Position numbers and translations under genes: made by a program. From CAWFSE01 sp963697565 (lineage in GTDB: Bacteria; Actinomycetota; Actinomycetes; CAVWCF01), in contig CAVOOM010000007.1 in NCBI GenBank assembly GCA_963697565.1, positions 1-64,000 of the forward strand: DNA of 64,000 bases. The letters are read 5' to 3'. Below, in pieces: positions 28,055 through 37,980 of this stretch; the stretch's first letter is position 1, and every line of letters starts with the position of its first letter. A model generated the notes under the pieces. It did no database searches, was not told where the DNA came from, and worked only from the letters and a program-made list of their open reading frames with translations.

Positions 28055-29209
28055 TCACGCGCACGCCGGCACGGAACCAGCCGGCACGTCCTTGCAGACA
28101 ACATCCTTGGTGACCCAGCCCGCGTCGATCGGGATGTTGAGGTTCGACTTCCCCACGGGGATCGGCGTCAGGATGATCGACTGCACGTCGACACCGCCCG
28201 GCGTCGTGAAGGTGGCGGCCTTGCCGTTGCCGGAGGCCGGAGCCGAGTCGCCCATGTCGGAGACGTCGATGTCGACCTCGTCGACGGCGGCGCCGCCGGC
28301 GAGCACGATCGCGATGCGGGCCGCCGCCTTGCCGAGCTCGAAGGCGTTCTTCCACACCGACACGGTCTGCGTGCCGAGCGCCACCCGGTTGAGGGCGGCC
28401 GAGTCGCCGTCCTGGCCTGACACCGGCACCTTGCCAGCCAGACCCTGCGCCGCGAGCGCGGCCACGACACCGCCGGCCATGCCGTCGTTGGACGCGACGA
28501 CCGCCTGGACGTCGTTGTTGTTCTGGGTCAGGAACTGCTCCATGTTGGTCTGGGCCTTCTCAGCAGCCCAGTTGTCTGTGTAGGACTCGCCCACGTTCCT
28601 GATCGCGCAGGTCGCGTTGTTGGCCGCGTCGATGGCGGGGCAGCCGGTGGCCTTGACGAGGACCTCCTCCTGGCCGGAGCGCAGGAAGTCGGCGTTGGCG
28701 TCGGCCTGGTTGCCCTTGATGAAGACGTAGTTGCCCTTCGGCACGGCGTCGTAGATCGCCCGCGCCTGCATGCGACCGACCTCTTTGTTGTCGAAGGACA
28801 GGTAGAACGCGTTCTCGTCCTCGATCAGCCGGTCGTAGCCGATGACCGGGATGCCGGCGTCGGTGGCCTTCTGGACGGCCGGCTTGATGGCCGTGCCGTC
28901 CTGGGCGAGGATGATGATCGCGTCCGCGCCCTGGGAGATGAGGTTCTCGACGTCGGTGAGCTGCTTCTCGGCGGAGGAACCGGCGTCGGCCTTGATGTAC
29001 TCGATGCCCTCGGCCTCGAAGACCTCCTTCATGGCCTTCTCGTCGGCCTTGGCCCAGCGCTCCTCGTTGAAGTTGTTCCAGGAGACCCCGACGGTGAGAT
29101 CGCCGGCGGCCGGCGACTCGTCTGCTGCGTCGTCCTCGCTGCTGCCACAGGCAGCAAGCGCGAGCGCGAGCGCCGGGACCAGCACCCATGCCTTGTGCTT
29201 CGCCAACAC
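28055..29209 (-). CDS. xylF: Sugar ABC transporter substrate-binding lipoprotein (XylF-like)
   Basis: 384 residues. Lipoprotein signal with lipobox LAAC (LVPALALALAACGSS), then a periplasmic-binding-protein fold of the sugar type: LTVGVSWNNFNEERWAKADE, ISQGADAIIILAQDGTAIKP, GIPVIGYDRLIEDENAFYLS, VVASNDGMAGGVVAALAAQG and VSGQDGDSAALNRV. These resemble XylF more than RbsB. GTG 29209 has AAGGAGGA six bases ahead. First gene of the xylF-xylH-xylG operon; an 81-bp gap to xylH could hold an attenuator that keeps the binding protein in excess. Confidence 0.9.
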   Translation of the reverse strand: MLAKHKAWVLVPALALALAACGSSEDDAADESPAAGDLTVGVSWNNFNEERWAKADEKAMKEVFEAEGIEYIKADAGSSAEKQLTDVENLISQGADAIIILAQDGTAIKPAVQKATDAGIPVIGYDRLIEDENAFYLSFDNKEVGRMQARAIYDAVPKGNYVFIKGNQADANADFLRSGQEEVLVKATGCPAIDAANNATCAIRNVGESYTDNWAAEKAQTNMEQFLTQNNNDVQAVVASNDGMAGGVVAALAAQGLAGKVPVSGQDGDSAALNRVALGTQTVSVWKNAFELGKAAARIAIVLAGGAAVDEVDIDVSDMGDSAPASGNGKAATFTTPGGVDVQSIILTPIPVGKSNLNIPIDAGWVTKDVVCKDVPAGSVPACA

Positions 29210-29304
29210 GATTCCTCCTTGCGTGACCTGCCGGCCAGTTGGCCGACAGCCGGAATCTAGCGGCAGCGGGGTCGGGGCGCCGCAATCGACGGCCACCGTT
29301 ACCC

Positions 29305-29327
29305 ATTTGTTGCCTGCTCCAACGAAT
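29305..29327. promoter_or_regulatory. ROK-type operator candidate for xylF and divergent operon
   Basis: ATTTGTTG and CAACGAAT, 7 bp apart, form an inverted repeat with one mismatch (7 of 8 pairs) between xylF and the divergent haloperoxidase operon, 95 bp upstream of the xylF start. TTTGTTG/CAAC-type half sites are typical of ROK repressors, and a ROK gene lies in the divergent operon. A partial ATTTGTT recurs at 27998-28004 ahead of xylH. Confidence 0.5.
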
Positions 29328-29401
29328 ATGCTGGCGGCGGAGCGACCAAGTGACGCCCGCCGCGCACTAACCTCGACCAGAGGCGCTGGCGGTGCGCACC
29401 G

Positions 29402-31309
29402 GTGGTGTGGCGGGCGGAGGCGAGCGTGGCAGGGTCCGGACCGACCCGATCGACTCAGGCGGTCGCGCTGGTGTCTGGTGTGATGGTGGGGTTCGCGGCC
29501 TTGTTCGGGGGGCTGACGTTCAGTGCCCAGACCCGAGAGGACGCTCGCTGCCAGCCGCCAGAGCCGGAGTGGTCGGTGGCGCGCGCCTGGGACGAGGCCA
29601 CCCTCGAGGCGATCCGGCACGACCTGCCCGCGCCGACCGTCCACGCGCGCAACCTGTTCCACGTCTCGGTGGCGATGTGGGACGCCTGGGCCGCCTACGA
29701 GGACGACCCGCGCGGCTACCTGACCACCGAGAAGCACGCCGCTGACGAGGATGCGCAGCGCGAGGCGGTCAGCTACGCGGCCTACCGGGTGCTCTCGGCG
29801 CGCTACCTCGGGTCGGTGGGAGCCTCGGACTCGCTGCCCGCGTTCGACGCACTGATGGACTCGTTGTGCCTGCCTACGGACGTGACCACGACCGAGGGCG
29901 ACAGCCCGGCGGCGGTCGGCAACCGGGTCGCCGCCGCGGTGCTCGACGCGGGCCTGGAGGACGGCTCGAACGAGGCCGGCCGGTACGCCGCGCCCGACTA
30001 CCGCCCCGTCAACCCGCCGCTGGTGGTCGCCCAACCCGGCGCGGCCATGGCCGACCCGGACCGGTGGCAGCCGCTGCAGATCGCGCAGATGATGTCGCAG
30101 AACGGCATCCCGCTTGAGAACGGCGTGCAGACCTTCGTCAGCCCGCACTGGGGGCGCGTCACGGGCTTCGCCCTCCCGCCGGGCGGCGAGGCGGGTACGC
30201 CGATCGACCCCGGCCCGCCGCCGCGGGTCGCCGACCCGGCCACCTCGGCCGAGGCGAAGGCGGGGGTTCTCGACGTCATCCGCTACAGCAGCTGGCTCGA
30301 CCCGGCCGACGGAGCGAGCGTCGACGTGTCGCCAGGGGCGATGGGGGCCAACCCGCTCGGCACGTACGACGGGAAAGGCCGCGCGGAGAACCCGGCGACC
30401 GGCGAGCCGTACGCGCCGGAGGTCGTGCTGCGGGCGGACTACGAGCGGGTCGTGGCGGAGTTCTGGGCCGACGGTCCGAAGTCGGAGACCCCGCCGGGGC
30501 ACTGGAACGTGCTCGCTAACGAGGTCTCCGACCGCCTCGACCCCGACCTGCGCATCGGCGACGAGGGCCCACGGATCGACCGGCTGGAGTGGGACGTCAC
30601 GCTTTACCTCGCGCTCAACGGCGCGACGCACGACGCCGCCGTCGCCGCCTGGGGGCTCAAGGGCGCGTACGACTCGGCCCGGCCGATCTCACTCATCCGC
30701 TACCTCGGCGGGCTCGGTCAGTCCAGCGACCCGGCTCTGCCCTCGTACGACCCGCGTGGGCTGCCGCTGGAGGCGGGCCTGGTCGAGGTCGTCACCGCGG
30801 AGTCAAGCGCCGCGGGCCAGCCACACGAGGCCTTCGCCGGGCAGGTCGGCACGGTCGTGGTGCGGTCGTGGGCCGGGCGGCCCAAGGACCCCGAGCTGGA
30901 GACCGGCGGGGTGGGCTGGATCCGGGCCGTCGACTGGACGCCGTACCAGATGCCGACCTTCGTCACGCCGGCCTTCGCCGGGTACGTGTCGGGGCACAGC
31001 ACGTTCAGCCGGGCGTCGGCGGAGGTGCTCACGGCGATGACCGGCAGCCCGTACTTCCCGGGCGGGCTGTTCACCTGGACCGAGGAGCAGGGCTCGCTGG
31101 ACTTCGAGGCAGGGCCGACCACCGACGTGACGCTGCAGTGGGCGACATACGCCGATGCCGCCGACGAGGCCGGCATCTCGCGGCTTTACGGCGGCATCCA
31201 CGTGCCGGCCGACGACCTGACCGGGCGGGAGATCGGGTTCGAGTGCGGGCGGGCGGCCTGGGTCGAGGCGATGCGGTACTACCGCCCGGGCGAGGGGGGC
31301 GACGCATGA
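29402..31309 (+). CDS. Vanadium-dependent haloperoxidase / PAP2-type phosphatase, secreted
   Basis: 635 residues with an N-terminal hydrophobic segment (VALVSGVMVGFAALFGGLTF), so exported or anchored. The vanadate/phosphate-binding signature is near residue 526 (FAGYVSGHSTFSRASAEVL) and the last active-site stretch near 596 (YGGIHVPADDLTGREIG); upstream RNLFHVSVAMWDAWAAY is usual for this family. Members oxidise halides with peroxide or act as acid phosphatases; sequence alone does not decide. GTG 29402 is the longest start; GTG 29426 is possible. Stop overlaps the next gene (ATGA). Confidence 0.85.
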   Translation: MVWRAEASVAGSGPTRSTQAVALVSGVMVGFAALFGGLTFSAQTREDARCQPPEPEWSVARAWDEATLEAIRHDLPAPTVHARNLFHVSVAMWDAWAAYEDDPRGYLTTEKHAADEDAQREAVSYAAYRVLSARYLGSVGASDSLPAFDALMDSLCLPTDVTTTEGDSPAAVGNRVAAAVLDAGLEDGSNEAGRYAAPDYRPVNPPLVVAQPGAAMADPDRWQPLQIAQMMSQNGIPLENGVQTFVSPHWGRVTGFALPPGGEAGTPIDPGPPPRVADPATSAEAKAGVLDVIRYSSWLDPADGASVDVSPGAMGANPLGTYDGKGRAENPATGEPYAPEVVLRADYERVVAEFWADGPKSETPPGHWNVLANEVSDRLDPDLRIGDEGPRIDRLEWDVTLYLALNGATHDAAVAAWGLKGAYDSARPISLIRYLGGLGQSSDPALPSYDPRGLPLEAGLVEVVTAESSAAGQPHEAFAGQVGTVVVRSWAGRPKDPELETGGVGWIRAVDWTPYQMPTFVTPAFAGYVSGHSTFSRASAEVLTAMTGSPYFPGGLFTWTEEQGSLDFEAGPTTDVTLQWATYADAADEAGISRLYGGIHVPADDLTGREIGFECGRAAWVEAMRYYRPGEGGDA

Positions 31310-32967
31310 GCAGCCGCTGGGGAGGGTGGTTTGCCGGGGGGCTCGGGGCGGGGGCGCTGGCCGGGCTGGCCGCATTCGCCCTGGTGTCGGGGTCGGCCAC
31401 CGGCGCCGCCTCCGGGTCGGCGGCCGGCCTGGTGACGCCGAGGCTGGTCGAGGAGAGCGCCTCCTCCGGCGTGCGGCAGGTCTACGACGGCGGCTTCGAG
31501 TTCTACGTCGGCGGCGGCGTGGCCGCCTTCGACTGCGACGATGACGGCAAGTCCGAGCTCTACCTGGCCGGCGGCGCCAACCCCGCGGCGCTCTACCGCA
31601 ACGAGAGCCCGGTCGGCGGAGCGCTGAAGTTCAGCCGCGTCAGCGACCCGGCGACGGACCTGAAGTCGGTGACTGGCGCGTACCCGCTCGACATGGACAG
31701 CGACGGGATGACCGATCTCGCCGTGCTTCGCGTGGGGGAGGACGTGCTGCTGCGCGGGCTCGGCGGCTGCCGGTTCGAGCGGGCCAATGAGCGGTGGGCG
31801 TACGACGGCGGCGACGACTGGACCGCGGCGTTCAGCGCGACCTGGGAGGAAGGGCAGGACCTGCCGACGCTCGCGGTCGGCAACTACCTCGGGCCGGCGG
31901 CGGCCGACGGGTCGCGGGCCTGCGTTCCCGGCGCGCTCATCGGCCGGCGGCCGGGGCGCCGGGTTCGCCGCGCCCGTCGAGCTGGCGCCCGCGGAATGCA
32001 CGTTGTCGGTGCTCTTCGCGGACTGGAACGGCACCGGCCGGCACGACCTGCGGATGGCCAACGACCGGCACTACACCCGCGACGGCGGCGAGCAGCTGTG
32101 GCGGGTCGACCCGGGGCAGGCGCCGGTGCTCTACACCGAGGCCGACGGCTGGGTGCCCCTGCGCATCTGGGGCATGGGCATCGCGACGTCGGATGTCGAC
32201 GGCGACGGGCTGCCCGAGGTGTTCTTGTCCAGCCAGGGCGACAACAAGCTGCAGCGTCTGGCGACGGGCCCGAGCAGCCGGCGTACGAGGACGTGGCGAT
32301 CGCGCACGGCGTGACCGCGCACCGGCCGTTCCTCGGCGACGCCTCGCTGCCGTCGACGGCCTGGCACCCGGAGTTCGCCGACGTCAACGATGACGGCCGA
32401 CCGGACCTTTACGTGTCGAAGGGCAACGTCGACGCGCAGCCCGACCACGCGGCCGAGGACCCGAGCAACCTGCTGCTCGCGCAGGAGGACGGCACGTTCG
32501 TCGAGCGCGCCAGGCAGGCGGGGTTGGTCAGCCTCGGCCGCAGCCGCGGAGCGGTGTGGGCCGACCTCAACCTCGACGGGATGCTCGATCTGGTTGAGGT
32601 CAACCGTTCGCGCAACGTGCGCCTCTGGCGCAACGTGGGCGTGGGCAGCGCCGAGCGGCCGCAGGCGCCGGGCCACTGGGTCGAACTGCGGTTGGCGCAG
32701 GACGGCGCGAATCGCGACGCGGTCGGCGCGTGGCTGGAGGTCCGCACCGAAGCGGGCACCCAGCGACGCCAGGTCACGGTCGGTGGCGGCCACGCCAGCG
32801 GGCACCTGGGCTGGGTGCACGTCGGGCTCGGCGCGGCAGAGTCGGCCGAGGTGCGGGTGCGCTGGCCCGACGGCGAGACCGGGCCGTGGCAGGACGTGGA
32901 GGCGGACACCTTCGGCGTCGTCGAGCGCGGCGCCGACCGCGTACGCGGGTGGGAGGTGCCGCGATGA
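31306..32967 (+). CDS. CRTAC1-type FG-GAP/ASPIC-UnbV secreted protein (two frameshifts)
   Basis: About 554 residues. Signal-anchor at the N-terminus (GLGAGALAGLAAFALVSG), then repeated calcium-binding FG-GAP/VCBS-like blades: AAFDCDDDGKSELYLAGG, YPLDMDSDGMTDLAVLR, TSDVDGDGLPEVFLS, FADVNDDGRPDLYVSKGN, WADLNLDGMLDLVEVN. The C-terminal ASPIC/UnbV domain reads GANRDAVGAWLEVRTEAGTQ and GHLGWVHVGLG. Frameshifts near 31950 and 32270 separate conserved blades, so errors are likely. Beta-propeller secreted proteins of this type often accompany haloperoxidase-like proteins; the role is unknown. Overlaps its neighbours by ATGA on both sides. Confidence 0.83.
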   Translation: MSSRWGGWFAGGLGAGALAGLAAFALVSGSATGAASGSAAGLVTPRLVEESASSGVRQVYDGGFEFYVGGGVAAFDCDDDGKSELYLAGGANPAALYRNESPVGGALKFSRVSDPATDLKSVTGAYPLDMDSDGMTDLAVLRVGEDVLLRGLGGCRFERANERWAYDGGDDWTAAFSATWEEGQDLPTLAVGNYLGPAAADGSRACVPGALIGRRPGRRVRRARRAGARGMHVVGALRGLERHRPARPADGQRPALHPRRRRAAVAGRPGAGAGALHRGRRLGAPAHLGHGHRDVGCRRRRAARGVLVQPGRQQAAASGDGPEQPAYEDVAIAHGVTAHRPFLGDASLPSTAWHPEFADVNDDGRPDLYVSKGNVDAQPDHAAEDPSNLLLAQEDGTFVERARQAGLVSLGRSRGAVWADLNLDGMLDLVEVNRSRNVRLWRNVGVGSAERPQAPGHWVELRLAQDGANRDAVGAWLEVRTEAGTQRRQVTVGGGHASGHLGWVHVGLGAAESAEVRVRWPDGETGPWQDVEADTFGVVERGADRVRGWEVPR

Positions 32968-34194
32968 CGCGAGGGACCGTGGCGACGCTCGCCGGGGCGA
33001 CCCAGGACGAGGTCCGGCGGCACAACCTCGGCAACCTCCTGCGGCTGCTGCATGTGCGTGGCTCGATGTCGCGCTCGGACCTCACCGCGCTGACCGGACT
33101 CAACCGCAGCACAGTGGGGGGGCTGACCACCGAGCTGGCCGAGGCCGGCCTCATCCGGGAGACGGCCCCCGTCGGGCGGGGCGTCGGCCGGCCCAGCATC
33201 GTGGCCGAGCCTGATCCCGAGCACGCGTACGTGATCGCCGTCGACATCGGCGTCGACCGCATCGTGGTGGCCCGGGTAGGGCTGGGCGGCCATGTGCTCG
33301 ACCGGCGCGGGGTGCGCCAGCAGCGGGGAGCCTATGAGGCGACCCGGATGATCGGCCAGCTCGGCCGGCTCGTGCGCGCCGTCCTGGCCGGCGCCGCCCC
33401 GGGGTCGGTCTGCGTCGGGGTCGGCGTGGGGGTGTGCGGGCGTGGTCCGGCACTCCGACGGGCTGCGTGCGCTTCGCTCCCAACCTAGGCTGGGTGGACG
33501 TGCCGCTCGGCGAGTCTGGTCGCGGGGCTGGTGCCGTGCGGCCTGCCGGTCCTGGTCGCCAACGAGGCCGATCTGGGCGCGCGGGCCGAGCACACCCGCG
33601 GCGCTGCCCGCGGCGCCCGATCGGTGGTCTACCTGTCCGGCGAGGTGGGGGTCGGCGGCGGGATCCTGCTTGAGGGCGGCCCGCTGACCGGGGCGGGCGG
33701 CTACGCCGGCGAGGTCGGGCACATGGTCGTCAACCCGCGTGGTCGGGCATGCCGCTGCGGGTCCACCGGCTGCTGGGAGACCGAGATCGGCGAGGAGGCG
33801 TTGCTCATCGCCTCCGGCCTGGCCGAGTCCGACCCGGCGGCCGGGATTGCCGACGTCCTGGCCGCGGTCGAGGCGGGCGATCCTCGGGCCACGAAGGCCG
33901 TGACGCGAGGCCGGGCGGTGGCTCGGGATCGGCATCGCCAACCTGGTCAACCTCCTGAACCCCGAGGTGGTGGTCCTCGGCGGCCTGCTGCGTGAGCTCT
34001 ACCCCGTCGCCGAGCCGCAGGTGCGCGCCGCGATGGCCAAGGCGCTGCAGGCCCCGCGCGAGCAGGTGCGGCTCGTGCTGCCCCTCCTCGGCGGTGACTC
34101 GATCCTGCTCGGCGCGGCCGAGCTGGCCTTCGGCCCGCTGCTCGACGACCCGCTCGGCGCCCTCGCGCGCGGCGCGGCGCTCGTGCCGGCCTGA
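32964..34194 (+). CDS. ROK-family transcriptional repressor (XylR-like; several frameshifts)
   Basis: About 410 residues after repairing shifts near 33436, 33463, 33512 and 33915. N-terminal winged helix (MSRSDLTALTGLNRSTVGGL), ROK sugar-kinase-like body (YVIAVDIGVDRIVVARVGLG, VGVGGGILLEGGPLTGAGGY, GEVGHMVVNPRG) and the zinc-binding ROK motif CRCGSTGCWE. The C-terminal helix region LGIGIANLVNLLNPEVVVLGG is intact. Such repressors release DNA when they bind a sugar. Next to xylose genes, D-xylose is the likely inducer (inference). The ATGA overlap shows it is translated with the haloperoxidase/FG-GAP pair. Confidence 0.85.
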
Positions 34195-34998
34195 TGCTCA
34201 CGCTGGCCCGGGGCGACGCCACCCTCGTCATCGACCCCGGCCTCGGGCGCCCGCGCCGCCTCCCTGGTCGTGCACGGGCTGGAGCTGCTGGGCCGCGGCG
34301 GCGACGACCCGGTCCAGTGGGGGTGGTACCCGATGGCCCCGTGGCCGGGCCGGATCCGAGGCAACGTCGTGCGGGGCGGTGACGGCGCCGAGCACTCCCT
34401 GCGGCCGACGTTCCAGGGCTGGGCCATGCACGGCACGGTGCTCGCGCGGGCCTGGGCGGTGGAGACCGCGGACGCCTCGTCGGCCACCCTGGTCTGCGCC
34501 CTGGGCCCGGATTGGCCATGGCCCGGCGAGGTCCGGCAGACCTGGGCCTTGGGGGACCAGTGGGTGGACTGCGCGCTCGAGGTCGTCGCGGCGGGGGAGG
34601 AGCCGTACCCGGTCGAACTCGGCTGGCACCCGTGGTTTCGCCGGGAGCTCGGCCGCGGGGGCCGCGCCCAGATCCTGCTCGACGCGGTCGGCCAGGTGGA
34701 GCGCGGCCCCGACCACCTGCCGACCGGCCGGCTGGCCCCGGTGGGGCAGCGCGCCTTGACGGCGGGGTACGACGACGGCTTCCGGGTGCCGTCCGGGCAG
34801 GCGGTGATCACCTGGCCGGGTGCGCTCACGCTCACCTGCGCCAGCGACTGCGAGTGGTTCACGGTCTTCTCCGAGCTGCCCGAGGCGGTGTGCCTGGAGC
34901 CGCAGACGGCTCCGGCCGACGCGCTGGCGGCCGCCCCGAGGCTGCGGCCCGGCGACACCCGCAGCGCGCGCAGCCGCTGGACCTGGCGGCTGCCCTGA
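34194..34998 (+). CDS. Aldose 1-epimerase (mutarotase) family protein (one frameshift)
   Basis: About 267 residues, galactose-mutarotase fold. GWYPMAPWPGRIRGNVV, TFQGWAMHGTVLARAWAV (with the conserved His), YPVELGWHPWF (second His) and FTVFSELPEAVCLEPQTAPA (catalytic Glu region). A shift near 34245 joins the N-terminal VIDPGLG to ASLVVHGLELLG. Interconverts sugar anomers; the context suggests xylose or a related pentose. ATG 34194 overlaps the ROK stop (TGATG). Confidence 0.85.
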
Positions 34999-35113
34999 GA
35001 CGCCCCCGTCGGCCCGGTCTCGCGCCGGGCCGAAGGGGTGCATTCGGCCTAGACTGAGTGAGGTCCGCGCGCCCGCGCGGCATGCGGCATCGGCACGGAC
35101 GCAAGGAGACGGC

Positions 35114-37013
35114 GTGGGTCTGCTCGACCAGGTGCGGTCTCCGAGCGACGTCCAGGCGCTGACGCCGGCGCAGTGCGATGAGCTGTGCGCCGAGATCCGC
35201 GCCTTCCTCGTCGACAAGGTCTCCCGCACCGGCGGCCACCTCGGCCCCAACCTCGGGGCGGTCGAGCTGACCGTCGCGCTGCACCGGGTCTTCGACTCGC
35301 CCCGCGACGTGCTGCTGTGGGACACCGGCCACCAGGCCTACGTCCACAAGCTCCTCACCGGTCGGGCCGCAGGCTTCGACACGCTGCGCCAGCAGGGCGG
35401 GATGTCGGGCTACCCCTCGCGCGCCGAGTCGCCGCACGACGTCATCGAGAACAGCCACGCCTCCACGGCCCTGTCGTACGCGGACGGGATCGCCAAGGCG
35501 TTCGCCCTCACCGGCGAGCAGGGCAAGCGCGCGGTGGTCGGCATCATCGGCGACGGCGCGCTGACCGGCGGGATGGCCTGGGAGGCGCTGAACAACATCG
35601 CCGCGTCCGACCGCCCGGTGGTCGATCGTCGTCAACGACAACGCCCGCTCGTACGCCCCGACGATCGGCGGGCTCGCCAACCACCTCGCGACGTTGCGCA
35701 CCACGCACGGCTACGAGCGGTTCCTGGAGTGGGGCAAGGGCGTCCTCGGGCGCACCCCGGTGGTCGGCCGCCCGGTCTACGACACCCTGCACGGGATGAA
35801 GAAGGGGCTCAAGGACATCGTGGCCCCGCAGGGGATGTTCGAGGACCTCGGCCTGAAGTACATCGGGCCCGTGGACGGCCACGACGTCGAGGCCGTCGAG
35901 CACGCGCTGCGGCGCGCCCGGGCGTACGAGGCCCCCGTGCTCGTCCACGTGATCACCCGCAAGGGGCTGGGCTACGCCCCGGCGGAGGCCGACGAGGCCG
36001 ACCGCTTCCACGGCATCGGCGTGATCGACCCGGAGACCGGCCTGCCGGCGTCGGTGTCGGCGCCGTCGTGGACCGGGGTGTTCGCCGACGAGATGGTGGC
36101 GCTGGGGGCCGAGCGGCCGGACCTCGTGGCGATCACGGCCGCGATGCTGCAGCCGGTGGGCCTGGACCGGTTCGCCGAGCGCTTCCCGACCCGGGTCTTC
36201 GATGTCGGCATCGCCGAGCAGCACGCGACCACCAGCGCGGCCGGGCTCGCCTTGGGCGGCCTGCACCCGGTGGTCGCCGTCTACGCGACGTTCCTCAACC
36301 GGGCCTTCGACCAGGTGCTGATGGATGTCGCGCTGCACAAGGCCGGCGTCACGTTCGTCCTCGACCGGGCGGGCGTCACCGGCGACGACGGCGCGAGCCA
36401 CAACGGCATGTGGGACATGAGCATCCTGCAGGTCGTCCCGGGCATCCGGATCGCCGCCCCGCGCGACGCCGCCACCCTGCGCGCCGAGCTGCGCGAGGCG
36501 GTCGCGGTCGCCGACGCCCCCACCGTCGTCCGGTTCCCCAAGGGGGCCGTGGCCGACGACCTCGCCGCGATCGACCGGGTCGGTGGGCTGGACGTGCTCG
36601 TCCGCGAGGGCGACGAGGACGTCCTCATCGTCTCCGTCGGCTCGATGGCGCACTGCTGCGTCGACGTCGCCGGGCGGCTTCGGGCCCAGGGCATCGGCGT
36701 CACCGTGGTCGACCCGCGCTGGGTCGCCCCCGTCGACCCGGCGCTCGCCCCGATCGCGGGACGGCACCGGCTGGTCGTGACGGTGGAGGACAACGGCCGG
36801 GTCGGCGGGGTGGGCAGCGTGATCACCCAGGCGCTGCGGGACGCGCGCGTCCCGACGCCGATCCTCGACTTCGGGATCCCGCCGCGGTTCCTCGACCACG
36901 GCAAGCGGGCCCAGCTGCTGGTGGAGCTCGGGCTCACCGCGCAGGACATCTCGCGCGCGGTGGTCGAGGAGATGGCCCGCCTGGACCGCGTCCTCGACGT
37001 CCGGACCACCTAG
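35114..37013 (+). CDS. dxs: 1-deoxy-D-xylulose-5-phosphate synthase (one frameshift)
   Basis: About 633 residues; pyruvate plus glyceraldehyde-3-P to DXP, first step of the MEP isoprenoid route. TPP-binding GDGALTGGMAWEALNNI with the matching N in VVNDNARSYAP, the early TGGHLGPNLGAVELTVALH, GIAEQHATTSAAGLALGG (catalytic Glu) and DRAGVTGDDGASHNG. One base is wrong near 35622, between VVGIIGDGALTGG... and VVNDN; the second frame runs to TAG 37011. GTG 35114 has AAGGAG ahead. Also expected at this place in the conserved block. Confidence 0.94.
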
Positions 37014-37899
37014 CCGGCGCCGGCTCGAGGACCCCAGGGTCTGCGGACGGCCTGGGGTCGGGCGCGGCCGGCTCGCGCAGCGACTGCTGAACGGGGCGGC
37101 CGCCCTCGCGGGCGATGACCACCTCGTCCACGGTGAAGATCAGCGGGCGCTCGAAGCCGCGCTCGGCGGGCTCGGTCAGCGCGGCGGCCGCGACGGCGAA
37201 GGCCGGGTCGGTGCGGCCCGGGTCGAGCCAGCCGCGGTTCCGCATCGGGACGGCCGCCGGCGCGCGACCCGCGGGCGCCGACCAGCGCGGCCCGGAAGAC
37301 CTGGGAGCCGAGCAGGGTCACCACGTCGCAGTCGCCCATCGGGCGCAGCGGCTCGGCGGGGTCGCGGGCGTAGCGCTGCGCCGCGATCGCGCCCATCTCC
37401 TCCAGGTAGCCGCGGGCCCGCCGCCACCAGGCGGTCGGTGTCATGGCCGAGGACCTCGGCGACGCCGGCCAGGAGCGGGTCGACGACGTCGTCGTTGCCC
37501 TGCAGGCCGAGCAGCCCGAGGCCGATGTCCAGGCTGTCGCCCAGGACCGCCCGGCGGACCCAGGTGGGACCGGGGTGCAGCACGTGGCCCCGGGGGCAGC
37601 CCGATCGGCCGGGCGCGGGCCAGCAGGTCTTCGGGGGCGCGGCAGGCCACCGCGTGGACCGCCGCCAGCCAGGCCGCCCAGGGCGGCGCGCGTCGCGGGC
37701 TGGGTCGGGGTCGCGGCTGCGGCAGAGCGCGGCGACCAGCCGCCAGGGGATCAGCCGGCCGGTCTCGGCCACCTCGACTCCGCGGTCGGCGGCCACGAGG
37801 TCGAGGTCGCGCAGGACGATCGCGGCGAGCACGGCCTGGCGCAGCCGTGCGTCGAGCTGCCGGGTCCTCCGCGATCGGCAGTGGCTCCACACCCAGCAC
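37010..37899 (-). CDS. Uncharacterised actinobacterial protein (multiple frameshifts)
   Basis: Joined across at least four frameshifts the minus strand reads as a roughly 280-300-residue soluble protein: QLDARLRQAVLAAIVLRDLD, AETGRLIPWRLVAALCRSRD, HPGPTWVRRAVLGDSLDIGL, YLEEMGAIAAQRYARDPAEP, MGDCDVVTLLGSQVFRAALV, MRNRGWLDPGRTDPAFAVAA, RGFERPLIFTVDEVVIAREG. I believe similar proteins exist in other actinobacteria but know no function. Start GTG 37899 or 37890. The stop is uncertain: the reading may end at 37010 or run into the dxs 3' end (36934). Convergent with dxs. Confidence 0.6.
37030..37059. terminator. Hairpin between convergent dxs and hypothetical gene
   Basis: GACCCCAGG (37030-37038) pairs perfectly with CCTGGGGTC (37051-37059) around a 12-nt loop, just after the dxs stop. 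No T-run follows, as is common in high-GC terminators. It could serve both converging genes, although on the minus strand it lies inside the longest reading of the frameshifted gene. Confidence 0.45.
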
Positions 37900-37980
37900 G
37901 CTAGGCGGGGGGACACCGCGGGCGCGTCCCCCCGCGAGCGTGAACCTCCTCGCGCTCCGGGGGTGACCCGTCACTCTCCG

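Noticed and set aside
28055..30631. N-terminally extended (858-residue) version of the XylF lipoprotein
   Set aside because: The extra 470 residues are antisense to the haloperoxidase gene; GTG 29209 has a strong ribosome site and a normal lipoprotein signal.
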